IMG/VR virus record: IMGVR_UViG_3300035698_035359
Location: 26,260 to 90,259 of that record
Source: a virus
Direction: 5' to 3' (one strand)
Length of the DNA: 64,000 nucleotides
Shown: piece by piece, positions 22,952 through 31,313 of the stretch
Numbering within the stretch: the first letter of the stretch is position 1
How the letters are laid out: every line of letters begins with the position of its first letter
Position numbers and translations under genes: made by a program
The notes under the pieces: generated by a model
Told to the model about the DNA's origin: nothing
Databases searched by the model: none
Seen by the model: only the letters and a program-made list of their open reading frames with translations

Positions 22952-23905
22952 ATGAGTCAAATTAATCAGTTAGAAGTATCTAGAATCATAGGTGAACCAT
23001 TAGACCCAAGAAAACCTTACCCTCATATAGTTGATGCTACATGTGACACCGATAGTGCTGAGCCTGAGGATTACATTTATTATTTTGATGTATTGGTAGA
23101 AGTAGAAAAGGTATATGTGATAACATCTAGTGGTGAAGTTACACAGGAGAGGGTAGACCCCGATACACCTGCTGCGTTGACGTTTGCTGATTTAGCTACA
23201 CCTGAGTATTACATTAAGTTGAATGATTATGCTTCAAGAAAAGAAAATGTTTTAGCTAGAAAGAAAAAAACAATAGAGAGAGCGTTGAATAGTTATGAAA
23301 ATTATCAGATTATAACTCTATTAGCTGCTGCTACAAGTTCGACTGGTAATGAAAATACACCGATTTCTGGAGCTGGAAGATTTAGATTTATTGATTTAGT
23401 TGCGATGGTTGAACAGGTACAGGATTATGGAGATGACTTAGCTCTTATTAATGGTGCATCTTGTGATAAAGATATAATTAGATGGAACTGGGATGATAAT
23501 AAAAATCAAAGTTTATCTGAAGCTCTTACAATGATGAATATAAAATCAAAGATTAGATTAAGTTTAGCTGGCTCTGCGCAAACTCTTAGAATTGCTGCTG
23601 ATACTTCTGGTGCGTCAGTTAGTACAACCGATGTATTAGGTTCAACACTGTCTTACCTTGTTGCTAGAGATACTGTGATGGGTAAACCATTGTTATTTGT
23701 TAGAAAGAAAATGGATAGTTTAAAAGAGTTAGGTGGATTGATTTATGAAGATGGTACACAACCTGAAAGATTAGTGTTTACGTCACCGAACCCTATTGTT
23801 GTTACTGGTTCTGCCCGTTATCTTGCGATAGCTGTAATTGGTTTTGAACAATATGCTGCTGCAACGAAAAATATTTATGCAATTTCTAAGTTTACAAGGT
23901 CTTGA
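22952..23905 (+). CDS. Major capsid protein (HK97-fold)
   Basis: The 317-residue protein follows the protease-scaffold gene behind a perfect AAAGGAGG. It contains an acidic early segment, a long helix (ASRKENVLARKKKTIERALN) like the spine helix, and a C-terminal beta strand region ending FEQYAAATKNIYAIS. Size and position fit the HK97-fold capsid protein. A strong stem-loop follows the gene, as expected for a highly expressed message. Confidence 0.82.
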   Translation: MSQINQLEVSRIIGEPLDPRKPYPHIVDATCDTDSAEPEDYIYYFDVLVEVEKVYVITSSGEVTQERVDPDTPAALTFADLATPEYYIKLNDYASRKENVLARKKKTIERALNSYENYQIITLLAAATSSTGNENTPISGAGRFRFIDLVAMVEQVQDYGDDLALINGASCDKDIIRWNWDDNKNQSLSEALTMMNIKSKIRLSLAGSAQTLRIAADTSGASVSTTDVLGSTLSYLVARDTVMGKPLLFVRKKMDSLKELGGLIYEDGTQPERLVFTSPNPIVVTGSARYLAIAVIGFEQYAAATKNIYAISKFTRS

Positions 23906-23950
23906 TACTAAACGAGTTACGACAATTTTGATAAATAATCTTTAGATATA

Positions 23951-23976
23951 GGGGGAAGTAATAAAATACTTCCCCC
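23951..23976 (+). other. Stem-loop after the capsid gene
   Basis: GGGGGAAGTA and TACTTCCCCC form a perfect 10-bp stem around ATAAAA. No T-run follows, so it is more likely an mRNA-stabilising or processing hairpin than a full terminator. Comparable hairpins occur at 27049-27068 and 29863-29886, each followed by CCAA. Confidence 0.65.
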
Positions 23977-24036
23977 CCAATGAAATCTAAACTTATAATT
24001 GAGAAACAAGTAACATAACCCCAAGAAAGCCACAAA

Positions 24037-24501
24037 ATGATAACAAAATTGAATCCATCTGACAAGAAAAAACATGTTGGAATAGTTGATTTTCTCGCTA
24101 ATAACTTTGACACTGATTTTTATATGACACATGAGAACAAACGTGTTTATATCACTAAAGAATATCAACTTAAAATATTGTTTGCTGAATCTCAAGATAT
24201 CTATATATTAGAGGAAGGTGGAGATTATTTAGGTTTGGCTCTTATTTGGGTTAGTTTGGGTGGAGAGAAGAAACGATATTATATAAAAATAAATGCAATA
24301 AACAAAGATGTTGCAGATGATTTATTAACTCAAATTTTATGGGATTATTCTGAAAAAGAGTTATTTGTAAAAATTAAAAAAAGCAATAAATTACTATCTA
24401 CATTTTATAGGAAAAATTTTAAGTTTTTAGGTGGAAGAGGTTCACAAATACTCTTGAATAGAAAAAATTTATTTAATAGGGAGAGAAAAAATAATGGCTG
24501 A
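24037..24501 (+). CDS. GNAT-like acetyltransferase-fold protein
   Basis: The 154-residue protein has the order expected of a GNAT fold: an N-terminal helix pair, a strand with YLGLALIWV, and a late YRKNFKFLGGRGSQILL segment like the conserved C-terminal part. Phage structural modules often carry such GNAT-like proteins of unknown substrate. The acetyl-CoA motif R.xx.GxG/A is not clear, so it may be non-catalytic. It overlaps the next start by eight bases. Confidence 0.45.
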   Translation: MITKLNPSDKKKHVGIVDFLANNFDTDFYMTHENKRVYITKEYQLKILFAESQDIYILEEGGDYLGLALIWVSLGGEKKRYYIKINAINKDVADDLLTQILWDYSEKELFVKIKKSNKLLSTFYRKNFKFLGGRGSQILLNRKNLFNRERKNNG

Positions 24502-25063
24502 TACAACTTTATCAGATGTAACTACACTTGTCCGATATTTAATTGAGGACACTTCTACAAATAATCTTCCAGGGGATATTTTTGTGTATGCTAACAGTGC
24601 AGTATTTACTTTAACAGAAAGTAATGTGATTGAGGTAACACAAGTATTGGTCAATGATTCTTCACTCGGTTCTGGAGACTATTCATATGATGTTGATGAT
24701 AATTCTGTACAAGTAGTTAGTTCTTTGTCTTCAGGAGACACCATTGAGATACAATATTCTTATTATGCCAATTACAGTGATTCAATTATTCAAAACTACA
24801 TAAGAAGTGCGGTTATACATTTAAGTATTAATAATTATTATAATTTTGAAGTTGTATCAACAGGAATATACCCTGAACCATCTACAACTGAAAAGAATTT
24901 AATAGCAATGGTTGCTTCTTTGTTAATAAACCCTGGGAATCAATCAATCCGTTTACCTGATATTACAATTAATGTTCCTAATGATTTACCAACAAATACC
25001 AAAATTGCTAAAGTTATTAATGTTGCAAAGCATAACACAACTGGAATTTTTTCCTTGTTATGA
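24494..25063 (+). CDS. Head-tail connector (adaptor) protein
   Basis: The 189-residue protein begins MADTTLSDVTTLVRYLIED and later has YIRSAVIHLSINNYYNF, a pattern of phage adaptor proteins in which helices pack on the portal, with a small beta insert (about 60-95). It lies just after the capsid gene, where the gp6/gp15-type adaptor is normally found. Confidence 0.6.
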   Translation: MADTTLSDVTTLVRYLIEDTSTNNLPGDIFVYANSAVFTLTESNVIEVTQVLVNDSSLGSGDYSYDVDDNSVQVVSSLSSGDTIEIQYSYYANYSDSIIQNYIRSAVIHLSINNYYNFEVVSTGIYPEPSTTEKNLIAMVASLLINPGNQSIRLPDITINVPNDLPTNTKIAKVINVAKHNTTGIFSLL

Positions 25064-25252
25064 TGCCCAAAAAGAAAGTAGATAAAAGTGTAATATAAGA
25101 GCTAATTTCAATAAAGACTATTGGTTTTCTTATTTTACTTATATAATGGAAAATTAAAAGTTTTATAGACGCAATTAAAAGTATGGGAGGATAATATGAA
25201 GTAAGAATAATGTTCCGTAGGTGTAGCTAAAAAAATAAACGTAACTAAAAGT
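25063..25252 (+). other. Spacer with tiny start-stop frames
   Basis: No normal gene is seen. A TGATG overlap opens an 11-codon frame (25063-25098). At 25185-25190 GGGAGG is followed by ATG AAG TAA (25196-25204), a minimal start-stop unit, and then a similar AAAAGT-ATG-AAAAGGAG block repeats just before the gene at 25271. This may be a decayed gene or a translation-control leader. Confidence 0.35.
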
Positions 25253-25270
25253 ATGAAAAGGAGAAGTAAG

Positions 25271-25693
25271 ATGAATATGAATTTTTACCAAGCTTTAAGA
25301 AATTTTAATGGGGAAGCAATTAAAAGAGGACCAGAAACTTTATATATTTCAGATATGATATCAAATGCTCTAAGTGTTACTCAACCTAAAAACCCACAGA
25401 CTGATGCTATCAAACAGTATGATTTAGCTTTAAAAATATATAATGCAAGAGAAGCTTTAGATGTAAATGAAACAGATATAGTATTACTGAAAAGTGTTAT
25501 GTCTCAAAACGAGTTAAAATATACTGCTTTAATATTAGGACAAGTCTTTAAGGTATTAGATGGCAAAGAAATTGAACCTGCGTTGAAACCAAGTAAGCCA
25601 ATGCCACCTAAAGTGGAAGCAATAGTTAAAGAAGAAACAAAACCCGATACCGTTGAGGTGAAAGATAAAAAAGAAGAGAAAAAACCTGAATAA
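25271..25693 (+). CDS. Hypothetical protein with acidic/basic tail (140 aa)
   Basis: The frame is open from 25253, but the ATG at 25271 is chosen because AAAAGGAG lies directly upstream. The 140 residues begin MNMNFYQALRNFNGE, are helical, and end in a Lys/Glu/Pro-rich tail. In this position a structural or assembly-accessory role is likely, but no family is recognised. Confidence 0.6.
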   Translation: MNMNFYQALRNFNGEAIKRGPETLYISDMISNALSVTQPKNPQTDAIKQYDLALKIYNAREALDVNETDIVLLKSVMSQNELKYTALILGQVFKVLDGKEIEPALKPSKPMPPKVEAIVKEETKPDTVEVKDKKEEKKPE

Positions 25694-25706
25694 AGGTTAG
25701 AAAATA

Positions 25707-26039
25707 ATGTCATATCCAAGAATAAAATCTGTCAAATTTGAATCTTCTGGTCAATATACTAACATACCAAAACAAGCAGTTTTAGGAGATGCTATTAGAA
25801 TAACTGCAATAGTGAATTTAGCATCTGCCGATACTGCAAAGATTACTATTGATGACTCTGCTGAAACTGTAAAAGTCGATGCAGTCGCAATGACTAAAGC
25901 AGCGGATGGAGTTTATACCTATATTCTCCAAAGTGATGAAGATTGGGACTGTGGTACTTTTATTATAACTATAGAAATTAGTGATGGAACTAATACTGCT
26001 ACTCGTCAAGACAGAATAGAATTATTGGAGCAAGATTAG
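25707..26039 (+). CDS. Small Ig-like virion protein (110 aa)
   Basis: The 110-residue protein shows a clear beta-sandwich pattern: AIRITAIVNL, AKITIDDS, VYTYILQ, GTFIITIEISDG and a final IELLE strand. This resembles Ig-like or bacterial Ig accessory domains found on phage capsids and tails, which bind host surface sugars weakly. Confidence 0.6.
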   Translation: MSYPRIKSVKFESSGQYTNIPKQAVLGDAIRITAIVNLASADTAKITIDDSAETVKVDAVAMTKAADGVYTYILQSDEDWDCGTFIITIEISDGTNTATRQDRIELLEQD

Positions 26040-26055
26040 TTAGGAGAATATTTTT

Positions 26056-26364
26056 ATGGATGAAAAGAAAAAAAATAATGGAAATGGTAGTAAACAAGCT
26101 GTTGAATGGTTTCGATTAATTACTCCAGTCTTGGTTACAATTAGTATATTTTTTCTAAGTGGACTTAGTTTTCAGTTGCATAGAATAGATAATAAATTAT
26201 TTACCCACTTAACAAATGATGAAATTCATGTACCTAGAGGACAAGTTGTTACCCAAGCTGAGTTTGATTTACATTGTAAGTTTGCCAAAGAAAATAAAGA
26301 AGATTTTTTGAGGGCACTTGGTGAATTTAAACAGGATATGAGAGCAGTTTTAGCACAAAAATAA
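26056..26364 (+). CDS. Single-span membrane protein (102 aa)
   Basis: One hydrophobic segment (about residues 22-42, ITPVLVTISIFFLSGLSF) follows a basic N-terminus, then a polar tail with HLTNDEIHVPRG and a coiled-coil-like end. I recall the HLTN/H.PR motif in phage proteins near connector genes; untested. It is the first of three membrane-active genes in a row and might belong to a lysis or injection function. Confidence 0.6.
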   Translation: MDEKKKNNGNGSKQAVEWFRLITPVLVTISIFFLSGLSFQLHRIDNKLFTHLTNDEIHVPRGQVVTQAEFDLHCKFAKENKEDFLRALGEFKQDMRAVLAQK

Positions 26365-26379
26365 AAAGGAGAATGACTT

Positions 26380-26592
26380 ATGAATAAAATTATACAGTTT
26401 CTAAAAAATATTTTGATGGGTATAGTTGGAATACTTGAAGCCATAGTAAAAGCTATCAAAGAAATTTGTACAGTAATTTTAGATATTATATCAATTATTC
26501 CGAAAGTTAAAATAGTTATTACTAAAGTTAGAGAGTTTTGTAATGGTTTATATGATAAACTAAGCGATTTAAAAGATTCATTGGAAGAATAA
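26380..26592 (+). CDS. Small hydrophobic/amphipathic protein (70 aa), holin-like candidate
   Basis: The 70-residue protein is a nearly continuous hydrophobic and amphipathic helix (IIQFLKNILMGIVGILEAIV, then VILDIISIIPKVKIVI) ending in a charged tail (DKLSDLKDSLEE). Its size and charge distribution would fit a holin or pinholin, but amphipathic membrane peptides have other uses too. Confidence 0.5.
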   Translation: MNKIIQFLKNILMGIVGILEAIVKAIKEICTVILDIISIIPKVKIVITKVREFCNGLYDKLSDLKDSLEE

Positions 26593-26593
26593 A

Positions 26594-27040
26594 ATGGCTG
26601 ATATAAATAAAGATATTAAGTGGTTGGGATTTTTAGAGCAGTTTTCAATAAAAAGAAAAACAATTTTCAAGTTGATAAACTATGCTTGGATACTTTTAGT
26701 AGTGATTTTGTTTTTTATGGGAATTGCTTTTATAAAGAACTTAATATTCCCTGTTAAGCCTATAAGTAATGTAAATACCCCAGTGTTTAATACTGGTGAA
26801 GGAACTAACGTGAATTATACTGTTGTTCAACAAACAGAAAGAGAACAAGAAAAAATAAATGTTGTTCCTTATGTAGATGCAAACTTCGGACAAAATAGAA
26901 GTATGGGTAATTGGAATCAAGGTGAAACTGGCTGGGAAGTAAAAGCTGGAGTTAGGATAGAATTTGATGGTTTGTTTGATTGGTTATTTCAAAGAAGTAA
27001 TAAAGCTGTGCAAATGGTTTCAAAACCTGTAATAGAATAA
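26594..27040 (+). CDS. Membrane-anchored protein with periplasmic domain (148 aa)
   Basis: A basic N-terminus is followed by one span (about residues 29-48, YAWILLVVILFFMGIAFI) and then a soluble domain of about 95 residues, predicted outside the cytoplasm. Topology resembles an inner-membrane spanin subunit, although the external part is beta-like and not coiled coil. It starts one base after the preceding gene's stop. Confidence 0.55.
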   Translation: MADINKDIKWLGFLEQFSIKRKTIFKLINYAWILLVVILFFMGIAFIKNLIFPVKPISNVNTPVFNTGEGTNVNYTVVQQTEREQEKINVVPYVDANFGQNRSMGNWNQGETGWEVKAGVRIEFDGLFDWLFQRSNKAVQMVSKPVIE

Positions 27041-27048
27041 TTAATAAA

Positions 27049-27068
27049 GGGGCGAAGCAATTCGTCCC
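27049..27068 (+). other. Stem-loop with GNRA-type loop
   Basis: GGGGCGAA and TTCGTCCC form an 8-bp stem (one G-T pair) capped by GCAA, a stable tetraloop. No T-run follows. It separates the membrane-gene trio from the head-completion genes. Confidence 0.6.
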
Positions 27069-27087
27069 TCCAATGGAGAATAATTAA

Positions 27088-27495
27088 ATGGTAAACATAA
27101 ATAAATCTTTACCCAATATAAAAAAAATTCTTAGAGATAGTAACTATCGTACTAAGATATATGTTTCCTTTGCGTCAAAAGCCTACGGTGATGACTATGA
27201 CCCATTTGAAGGAAATTCTACAGATACTATATTAAACCATAAAACAATATATGGGATTGTTTCTGATATTACTCCTGAGAGTCTTGCTTGGAAGCAATAT
27301 GGGCAAAAGGCACAGGGTGCAAAAGAAATTCTATGTGAATCTAAATATATAAATTATTTTGAGCAATCAATAAAAATAAAAATAGGTACCAAATATTATA
27401 CTACCTTTAGAGATGCTGCTAGTTCTAGATGTTTAATTACTGAGCGTGCTATGGGAATGATTCGAGTTATAGTGCAACAGAAAGATGAGGCATAA
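27088..27495 (+). CDS. Putative head-closure (stopper) protein
   Basis: The 135-residue protein follows the connector region and precedes the tail terminator-like gene. It is beta-rich with segments TKIYVSFASK, TIYGIVSDITPES and IKIKIGTKYYTTF, and resembles the small beta-barrel stoppers by size and position. Family match is by context, not by motif. Confidence 0.45.
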   Translation: MVNINKSLPNIKKILRDSNYRTKIYVSFASKAYGDDYDPFEGNSTDTILNHKTIYGIVSDITPESLAWKQYGQKAQGAKEILCESKYINYFEQSIKIKIGTKYYTTFRDAASSRCLITERAMGMIRVIVQQKDEA

Positions 27496-27497
27496 TT

Positions 27498-27980
27498 ATG
27501 GCTAGTGTATATTTTTCAGTTTTCCGTAATATGGAATTATCATTGCTTGAATATTTGCAAACACAACTAAATGCAAGTTGGACTGGCATAACAACTGTAA
27601 AAACTTTTAAAAATGTCTATTCAAAAAATGTTTCTGTTCCAATAGTAACTGCTAGAATGTTAGATTTAGGTCCAGAAACATTAGAAATTGGAGCAACAAC
27701 TTTAGACCCAAAACCTTTATTTTCTATTGATATTTTTGCAATATCTCAAGCTCAAAGACTTGACCTTGCAGCCTTTCTTACTGATAAATTAAAAGATTCT
27801 TTTGACTATCAAACTTATGCTCATGCTTCTGGAGATAAAAGTACAATAGAAGGAACTGTAGCTGGCAAATTAAAAGTAATTACTTGGATAACTAATGCCC
27901 CTCTGGATTTCGGAGAGCAGGTTGAGGTCAAAGACCGATACAGACATAATATTTCTATTCAAATTAGAAAGAGTACTTAA
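27498..27980 (+). CDS. Putative tail terminator protein
   Basis: The 160-residue protein starts two bases after the previous gene. It has the alpha/beta pattern of tail terminators: an N-terminal helix (MELSLLEYLQTQLN), then strands around VPIVTARML and LFSIDIFAI, a helix (AQRLDLAAFLTDKL) and a final strand RHNISIQIRKS. This fits the protein that caps the tail tube. Confidence 0.55.
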   Translation: MASVYFSVFRNMELSLLEYLQTQLNASWTGITTVKTFKNVYSKNVSVPIVTARMLDLGPETLEIGATTLDPKPLFSIDIFAISQAQRLDLAAFLTDKLKDSFDYQTYAHASGDKSTIEGTVAGKLKVITWITNAPLDFGEQVEVKDRYRHNISIQIRKST

Positions 27981-27981
27981 A

Positions 27982-28518
27982 ATGATTACTAAGATAAGAT
28001 ATACTAAGCAGGGTAAAGGATATATTGAATTGTCTAGAGATATTGATTTTCAATTTATTACAATAGAAAATGGTTTAGTTGCATTGGGTGAAGAAACAAA
28101 AACTCATATGCAAACAATTATTCAGACTAGTAAGAAAAGGTCTGGAAGTAAAAATGAATTAGAGAATTCAATACGAGTTCATAAACAAAAAATAACAGCA
28201 AATAGAATTGATGTGGGTGTTGGAAAGAAAAGCGAATTACCAAAATATTGGGCTGTTATTAATTATGGAGGATATTCAGGTGCAGCTCTTTCTGGTAAAA
28301 AAGTTCCAGGTTCTTTTGGCGGTAGCCCACCTAATCCATCTTACAAAGGAACAGGAATAGGTCATGAGAAATATGACTATGCTAGAGGTGGTCCTTATTT
28401 TATGAAAGTTGAAAGTCCAATTATGGCGATGAATTATATAGAGAAAACTATTGTATGGGCAAATACTATTAGTAGAGTTCATTATAGTAATTGGAATAAT
28501 AAAATAAAAGTGATTTAG
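27982..28518 (+). CDS. HK97 gp10-like tail completion protein
   Basis: The frame is open upstream, but the ATG at 27982 is chosen because earlier codons overlap the preceding gene. The 178-residue protein has the helix-then-loop pattern of gp10/minor tail proteins (LGEETKTHMQTIIQTSKKRSG) and a PYFMKVESP.MAMNYIE C-terminus. The order stopper, terminator, gp10-like, tube is conventional. Confidence 0.5.
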   Translation: MITKIRYTKQGKGYIELSRDIDFQFITIENGLVALGEETKTHMQTIIQTSKKRSGSKNELENSIRVHKQKITANRIDVGVGKKSELPKYWAVINYGGYSGAALSGKKVPGSFGGSPPNPSYKGTGIGHEKYDYARGGPYFMKVESPIMAMNYIEKTIVWANTISRVHYSNWNNKIKVI

Positions 28519-28620
28519 AATAAGTAAGATTGTTACAATTAAGTAAGACAGATAAATAAGATTCTTCCAAGGAGAGGAGAGTCAACCAGTACAATTACAT
28601 TTTCATAGGAGGAAAATAAA

Positions 28621-29844
28621 ATTATACATACCAGCCACTACGAACCACGCTACTTCCCATATAAGGGAGCAGCAACAATCATATCTACTGAAATAGATAG
28701 ATTACAAGATTTAGCAGCTACATCTACTTTAAATCGTACTAAGCTTGAAGAATTAGGTAGAGAAGGGCTTGTTGATTGGAGAAAAACAACTCCGACAGTT
28801 GGTCTTACTTTAAGACAATTAGAATATGGAGGATTTGAGTTTTATCAGCAGTTAGCTAATGTAGCATCTACAGATGTTAAAGTAGAGGCTAAAGATTTTA
28901 AAACTTCATTAGGAGATATTGCAGGATATGAAACTGATGATGATGCTTCATTTTTAAGTACCGTGTGGTATCCTAAACAGAAACTTGCAGGATTTAGTTT
29001 AAATATAGGAGACCCAGATGCAGTAGCGGAAAGAACATTTAATTTAGTTGGTGAAGATAGAATAATTTTAAGAGGAACAGGAAAATATCTTATTGATTTA
29101 ATAGATAGTGCTACTGCTGCAGGACATCAAATTGTTATAGCTTCTGGTGGTTTTGCTGATTATCCAGCTCCTGTTGAAGACCAAGATAATTCTGGAAATT
29201 ATTTCCTAAGATGCGTTAGATATAGAAGTAGTATTGCTACAGAATTAGTTGAAGGAACAGACTTTACTTGGGATAATGGAACTCAAACTATAACTATTCC
29301 ACTCTCAGCAAGTGGTGATGTTTTTAGATTTATGTATTCTGCTGCAGCTTATATAACTGATAGTAGCCCGTTTACAGAAAATGATTCAGATTTGGCAGCA
29401 ATTACTGCTGATTCAGTTAGCATTTATTTAGGTTCTGGTGAAGAATACTTATATAAAATACAAAATGTAGCTTGTGATATTAGTTTAGATAGATTTGATG
29501 TTAGAGAAGTTGGTAATTCTACTGTTGTAAAGGAAGGTGCTAGAGACATAACAACTAGTATTACTTTGGGTAGAATTCTTGAAGATTATACTATTGAGCA
29601 AATTTTACGAGGTGAAGGTTCTACTTTTAGAAAACTTGATATAAAGAAATTTGTTGATGAATTGCAACTTATTATAAAACTTTATTCAGATGATGGTAAA
29701 GGAACATTTTTGATGGGATATAAATTTACAGATTTAGCTCCAGCAAGTTTGGATGATGCTAATGCCTTAAATGATTACAGTACTATTGGTGTAAGTTTAA
29801 CTGGCGAATCCATGTTTGTAACAAATGATGAAACTGAGCTTTAA
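28621..29844 (+). CDS. Putative major tail tube protein with AUU start codon
   Basis: The frame is open from 28609 and a strong AGGAGG (28607-28612) lies eight bases before an ATT at 28621. No ATG, GTG or TTG occurs in frame until the GTG at 28963, 114 codons later, and the intervening 114 codons read as normal protein (HYEPRYFPYKG..., LVDWRKTTPTVGLTLRQLEYGG). The full product is 407 residues. Position after the completion genes and before the chaperones and tape measure fits the tail tube. A stem-loop follows, as after the capsid gene. Confidence 0.65.
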   Translation: MIHTSHYEPRYFPYKGAATIISTEIDRLQDLAATSTLNRTKLEELGREGLVDWRKTTPTVGLTLRQLEYGGFEFYQQLANVASTDVKVEAKDFKTSLGDIAGYETDDDASFLSTVWYPKQKLAGFSLNIGDPDAVAERTFNLVGEDRIILRGTGKYLIDLIDSATAAGHQIVIASGGFADYPAPVEDQDNSGNYFLRCVRYRSSIATELVEGTDFTWDNGTQTITIPLSASGDVFRFMYSAAAYITDSSPFTENDSDLAAITADSVSIYLGSGEEYLYKIQNVACDISLDRFDVREVGNSTVVKEGARDITTSITLGRILEDYTIEQILRGEGSTFRKLDIKKFVDELQLIIKLYSDDGKGTFLMGYKFTDLAPASLDDANALNDYSTIGVSLTGESMFVTNDETEL

Positions 29845-29862
29845 TATAGCAAAATAAGAAAC

Positions 29863-29886
29863 GGGGAGGGATTAATTTCCTTCCCC
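29863..29886 (+). other. Stem-loop after the tail tube gene
   Basis: GGGGAGG and CCTTCCCC can pair (one bulged base) around an AT-rich loop. Like the hairpin after the capsid gene it lacks a T-run and is followed by TCCAA, suggesting a shared role in message stability or partial termination. Confidence 0.5.
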
Positions 29887-29927
29887 TCCAAATAGTAATT
29901 AAATGTAAGAAAAAATAAGGAGCAAGT

Positions 29928-30194
29928 ATGGGAAATGAAACTTTAAATATAAGTTATGATTATTTAAAAGAAGTAATAGGTTTTTCTTCTTCTAAATGCG
30001 TGGGCAAGATTATGAAGAGATTTGATTTATTTGAGAGCCCAGAGGTTCTAAAAAAAGAAATCAAGGAGTTGATATATGAAAATTATAGAGACTTTCTTGA
30101 TATTATATTAGCCCATAATAAGGGACTTGATATGGATATTTTTGTGTTTAAAGGCAAGAAAAAATTAGGGGAAGACTCTACCTATAAAGGGTAG
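29928..30194 (+). CDS. Putative tail assembly chaperone (88 aa)
   Basis: The 88-residue helical protein lies between the tube gene and the next, longer chaperone candidate, the slot usually taken by the gpG-type protein. No slippery heptamer followed by an overlapping frame is evident; the stop is embedded in an intrinsic terminator, so a gpG-gpGT frameshift seems unlikely here. Confidence 0.5.
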   Translation: MGNETLNISYDYLKEVIGFSSSKCVGKIMKRFDLFESPEVLKKEIKELIYENYRDFLDIILAHNKGLDMDIFVFKGKKKLGEDSTYKG

Positions 30195-30213
30195 AAGTGT
30201 TCCCTCTTTTTTA
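30168..30213 (+). terminator. Intrinsic terminator overlapping a stop codon
   Basis: GGGGAAGACTCTACC (30168-30182) pairs with GGGTAGAAGTGTTCCC (30189-30204), with one irregularity, and a T-run follows at 30207. The stop codon of the 88-residue gene lies in the 3' arm, so translation to the end could melt the stem, which suggests coupling between translation and termination. Confidence 0.75.
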
Positions 30214-30240
30214 TTTTTATAACGAAAAGGAGAGTAAGGT

Positions 30241-30924
30241 ATGAATAAAGAATTTTTAGAAAGTGGTAAGACACCAGAAGAGCAATTAGCTGAAGATATT
30301 AAGCTAAAAGAAGTTAAAAAACAAATGCAAAAAGTTATGAATATGGATTTGTTAGAGAAAGTTTTAGAGAATAATGAGTTTATATTTTCAATTGAAGATA
30401 TAAAATATAAAGTAAAAAAACCTTCCTTTGAGCAGAAACAGGATGCTAATAATAAAAGAATTGCAAAATATATGGAGCTATTACAACATCCTACCTTTGT
30501 TTTAGAAGAAGAGTTACGCAAGATTTATAAACCTAAAGGTGTAGATATAGATGCAATGGATGAGAAAATGTTTAATATAACTAAAAAGAAAGAAGATTAT
30601 TTACTTAAATTAGGAAAAGCGATTAAAGACAAAAAACCTGATGCAGAGAAACAAGCATTTAAAAAAGAAATAGAAATTCTTCAACAAGAATTACAGGACG
30701 TTTCTATAAAGAAAACTTCGTATCTAGAATTATCTATAGAACATCAAGTTATAATTTATGTTTACTCATATTTAACTTATTTAATATCTGAAAAGAAAGA
30801 AAAAGATAAGTGGATACCAGTTTGGAAAACTTATGATGAATTTACAAGAGATAGTGGAGTAAGAATGGATGGAATAACTTTTTATGCTTCTTCAATAATA
30901 AGTGATGAATTAAATAAACAGTAA
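30241..30924 (+). CDS. Putative tail assembly protein (227 aa)
   Basis: Starts behind AAAGGAG. The 227 residues contain a short beta region (FIFSIEDIKYKVKKPS) and two long Lys/Glu helices, resembling tail assembly chaperones and tape-measure chaperones in composition. The gene lies two genes upstream of the tape measure. Function by context. Confidence 0.5.
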   Translation: MNKEFLESGKTPEEQLAEDIKLKEVKKQMQKVMNMDLLEKVLENNEFIFSIEDIKYKVKKPSFEQKQDANNKRIAKYMELLQHPTFVLEEELRKIYKPKGVDIDAMDEKMFNITKKKEDYLLKLGKAIKDKKPDAEKQAFKKEIEILQQELQDVSIKKTSYLELSIEHQVIIYVYSYLTYLISEKKEKDKWIPVWKTYDEFTRDSGVRMDGITFYASSIISDELNKQ

Positions 30925-30934
30925 GGACCATACT

Positions 30935-31312
30935 ATGAAATATAATAATTTTAGACCTTATAGTTTAATTCGTGAGTTGGCAAAAACAGACAAATATCAA
31001 GCATTATATTCACAAGCTAAAGAATTACACCTAAAATTATTTCTTAATGAGTTTAATTTTACAGACAAACAACTAATGTTTTTAAATTACTTGTCTTTTT
31101 ATGCCTCCTTAAATTTGGATGTTGCTTTAGGTGATGTGGAAGAGATAGTATTTGAGAATGAAATATATGAAGATGCTTATGCATTTTACCGTAATTCAGA
31201 ACGTAAAAAAGATAAAAAGCTAGTAGATAATAAAGGGAATAAGAACCAAAAAAATCAATCAGGGAATACTGATTCTTGGATTTTTAAATCTAAGAAGAAG
31301 TTAAATAAATAA
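30935..31312 (+). CDS. Hypothetical tail assembly protein (125 aa)
   Basis: The 125-residue protein has a helical body (LIRELAKTDKYQALYSQAKE, FTDKQLMFLNYLSFYASLN) and a basic Lys/Asn tail. It immediately precedes the tape measure gene (one base gap), the usual site of the second chaperone. Confidence 0.5.
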   Translation: MKYNNFRPYSLIRELAKTDKYQALYSQAKELHLKLFLNEFNFTDKQLMFLNYLSFYASLNLDVALGDVEEIVFENEIYEDAYAFYRNSERKKDKKLVDNKGNKNQKNQSGNTDSWIFKSKKKLNK

Positions 31313-31313
31313 A

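Noticed and set aside
28621-29844. A contractile-tail sheath gene
   Set aside because: The protein is only about 407 residues, no separate tube gene follows, and no baseplate-wedge set is seen, so a tube protein is a better fit.
29928-30924. A programmed frameshift joining two chaperones
   Set aside because: There is a terminator and 46 bases between the two frames, and I see no slippery site with an overlapping second frame.
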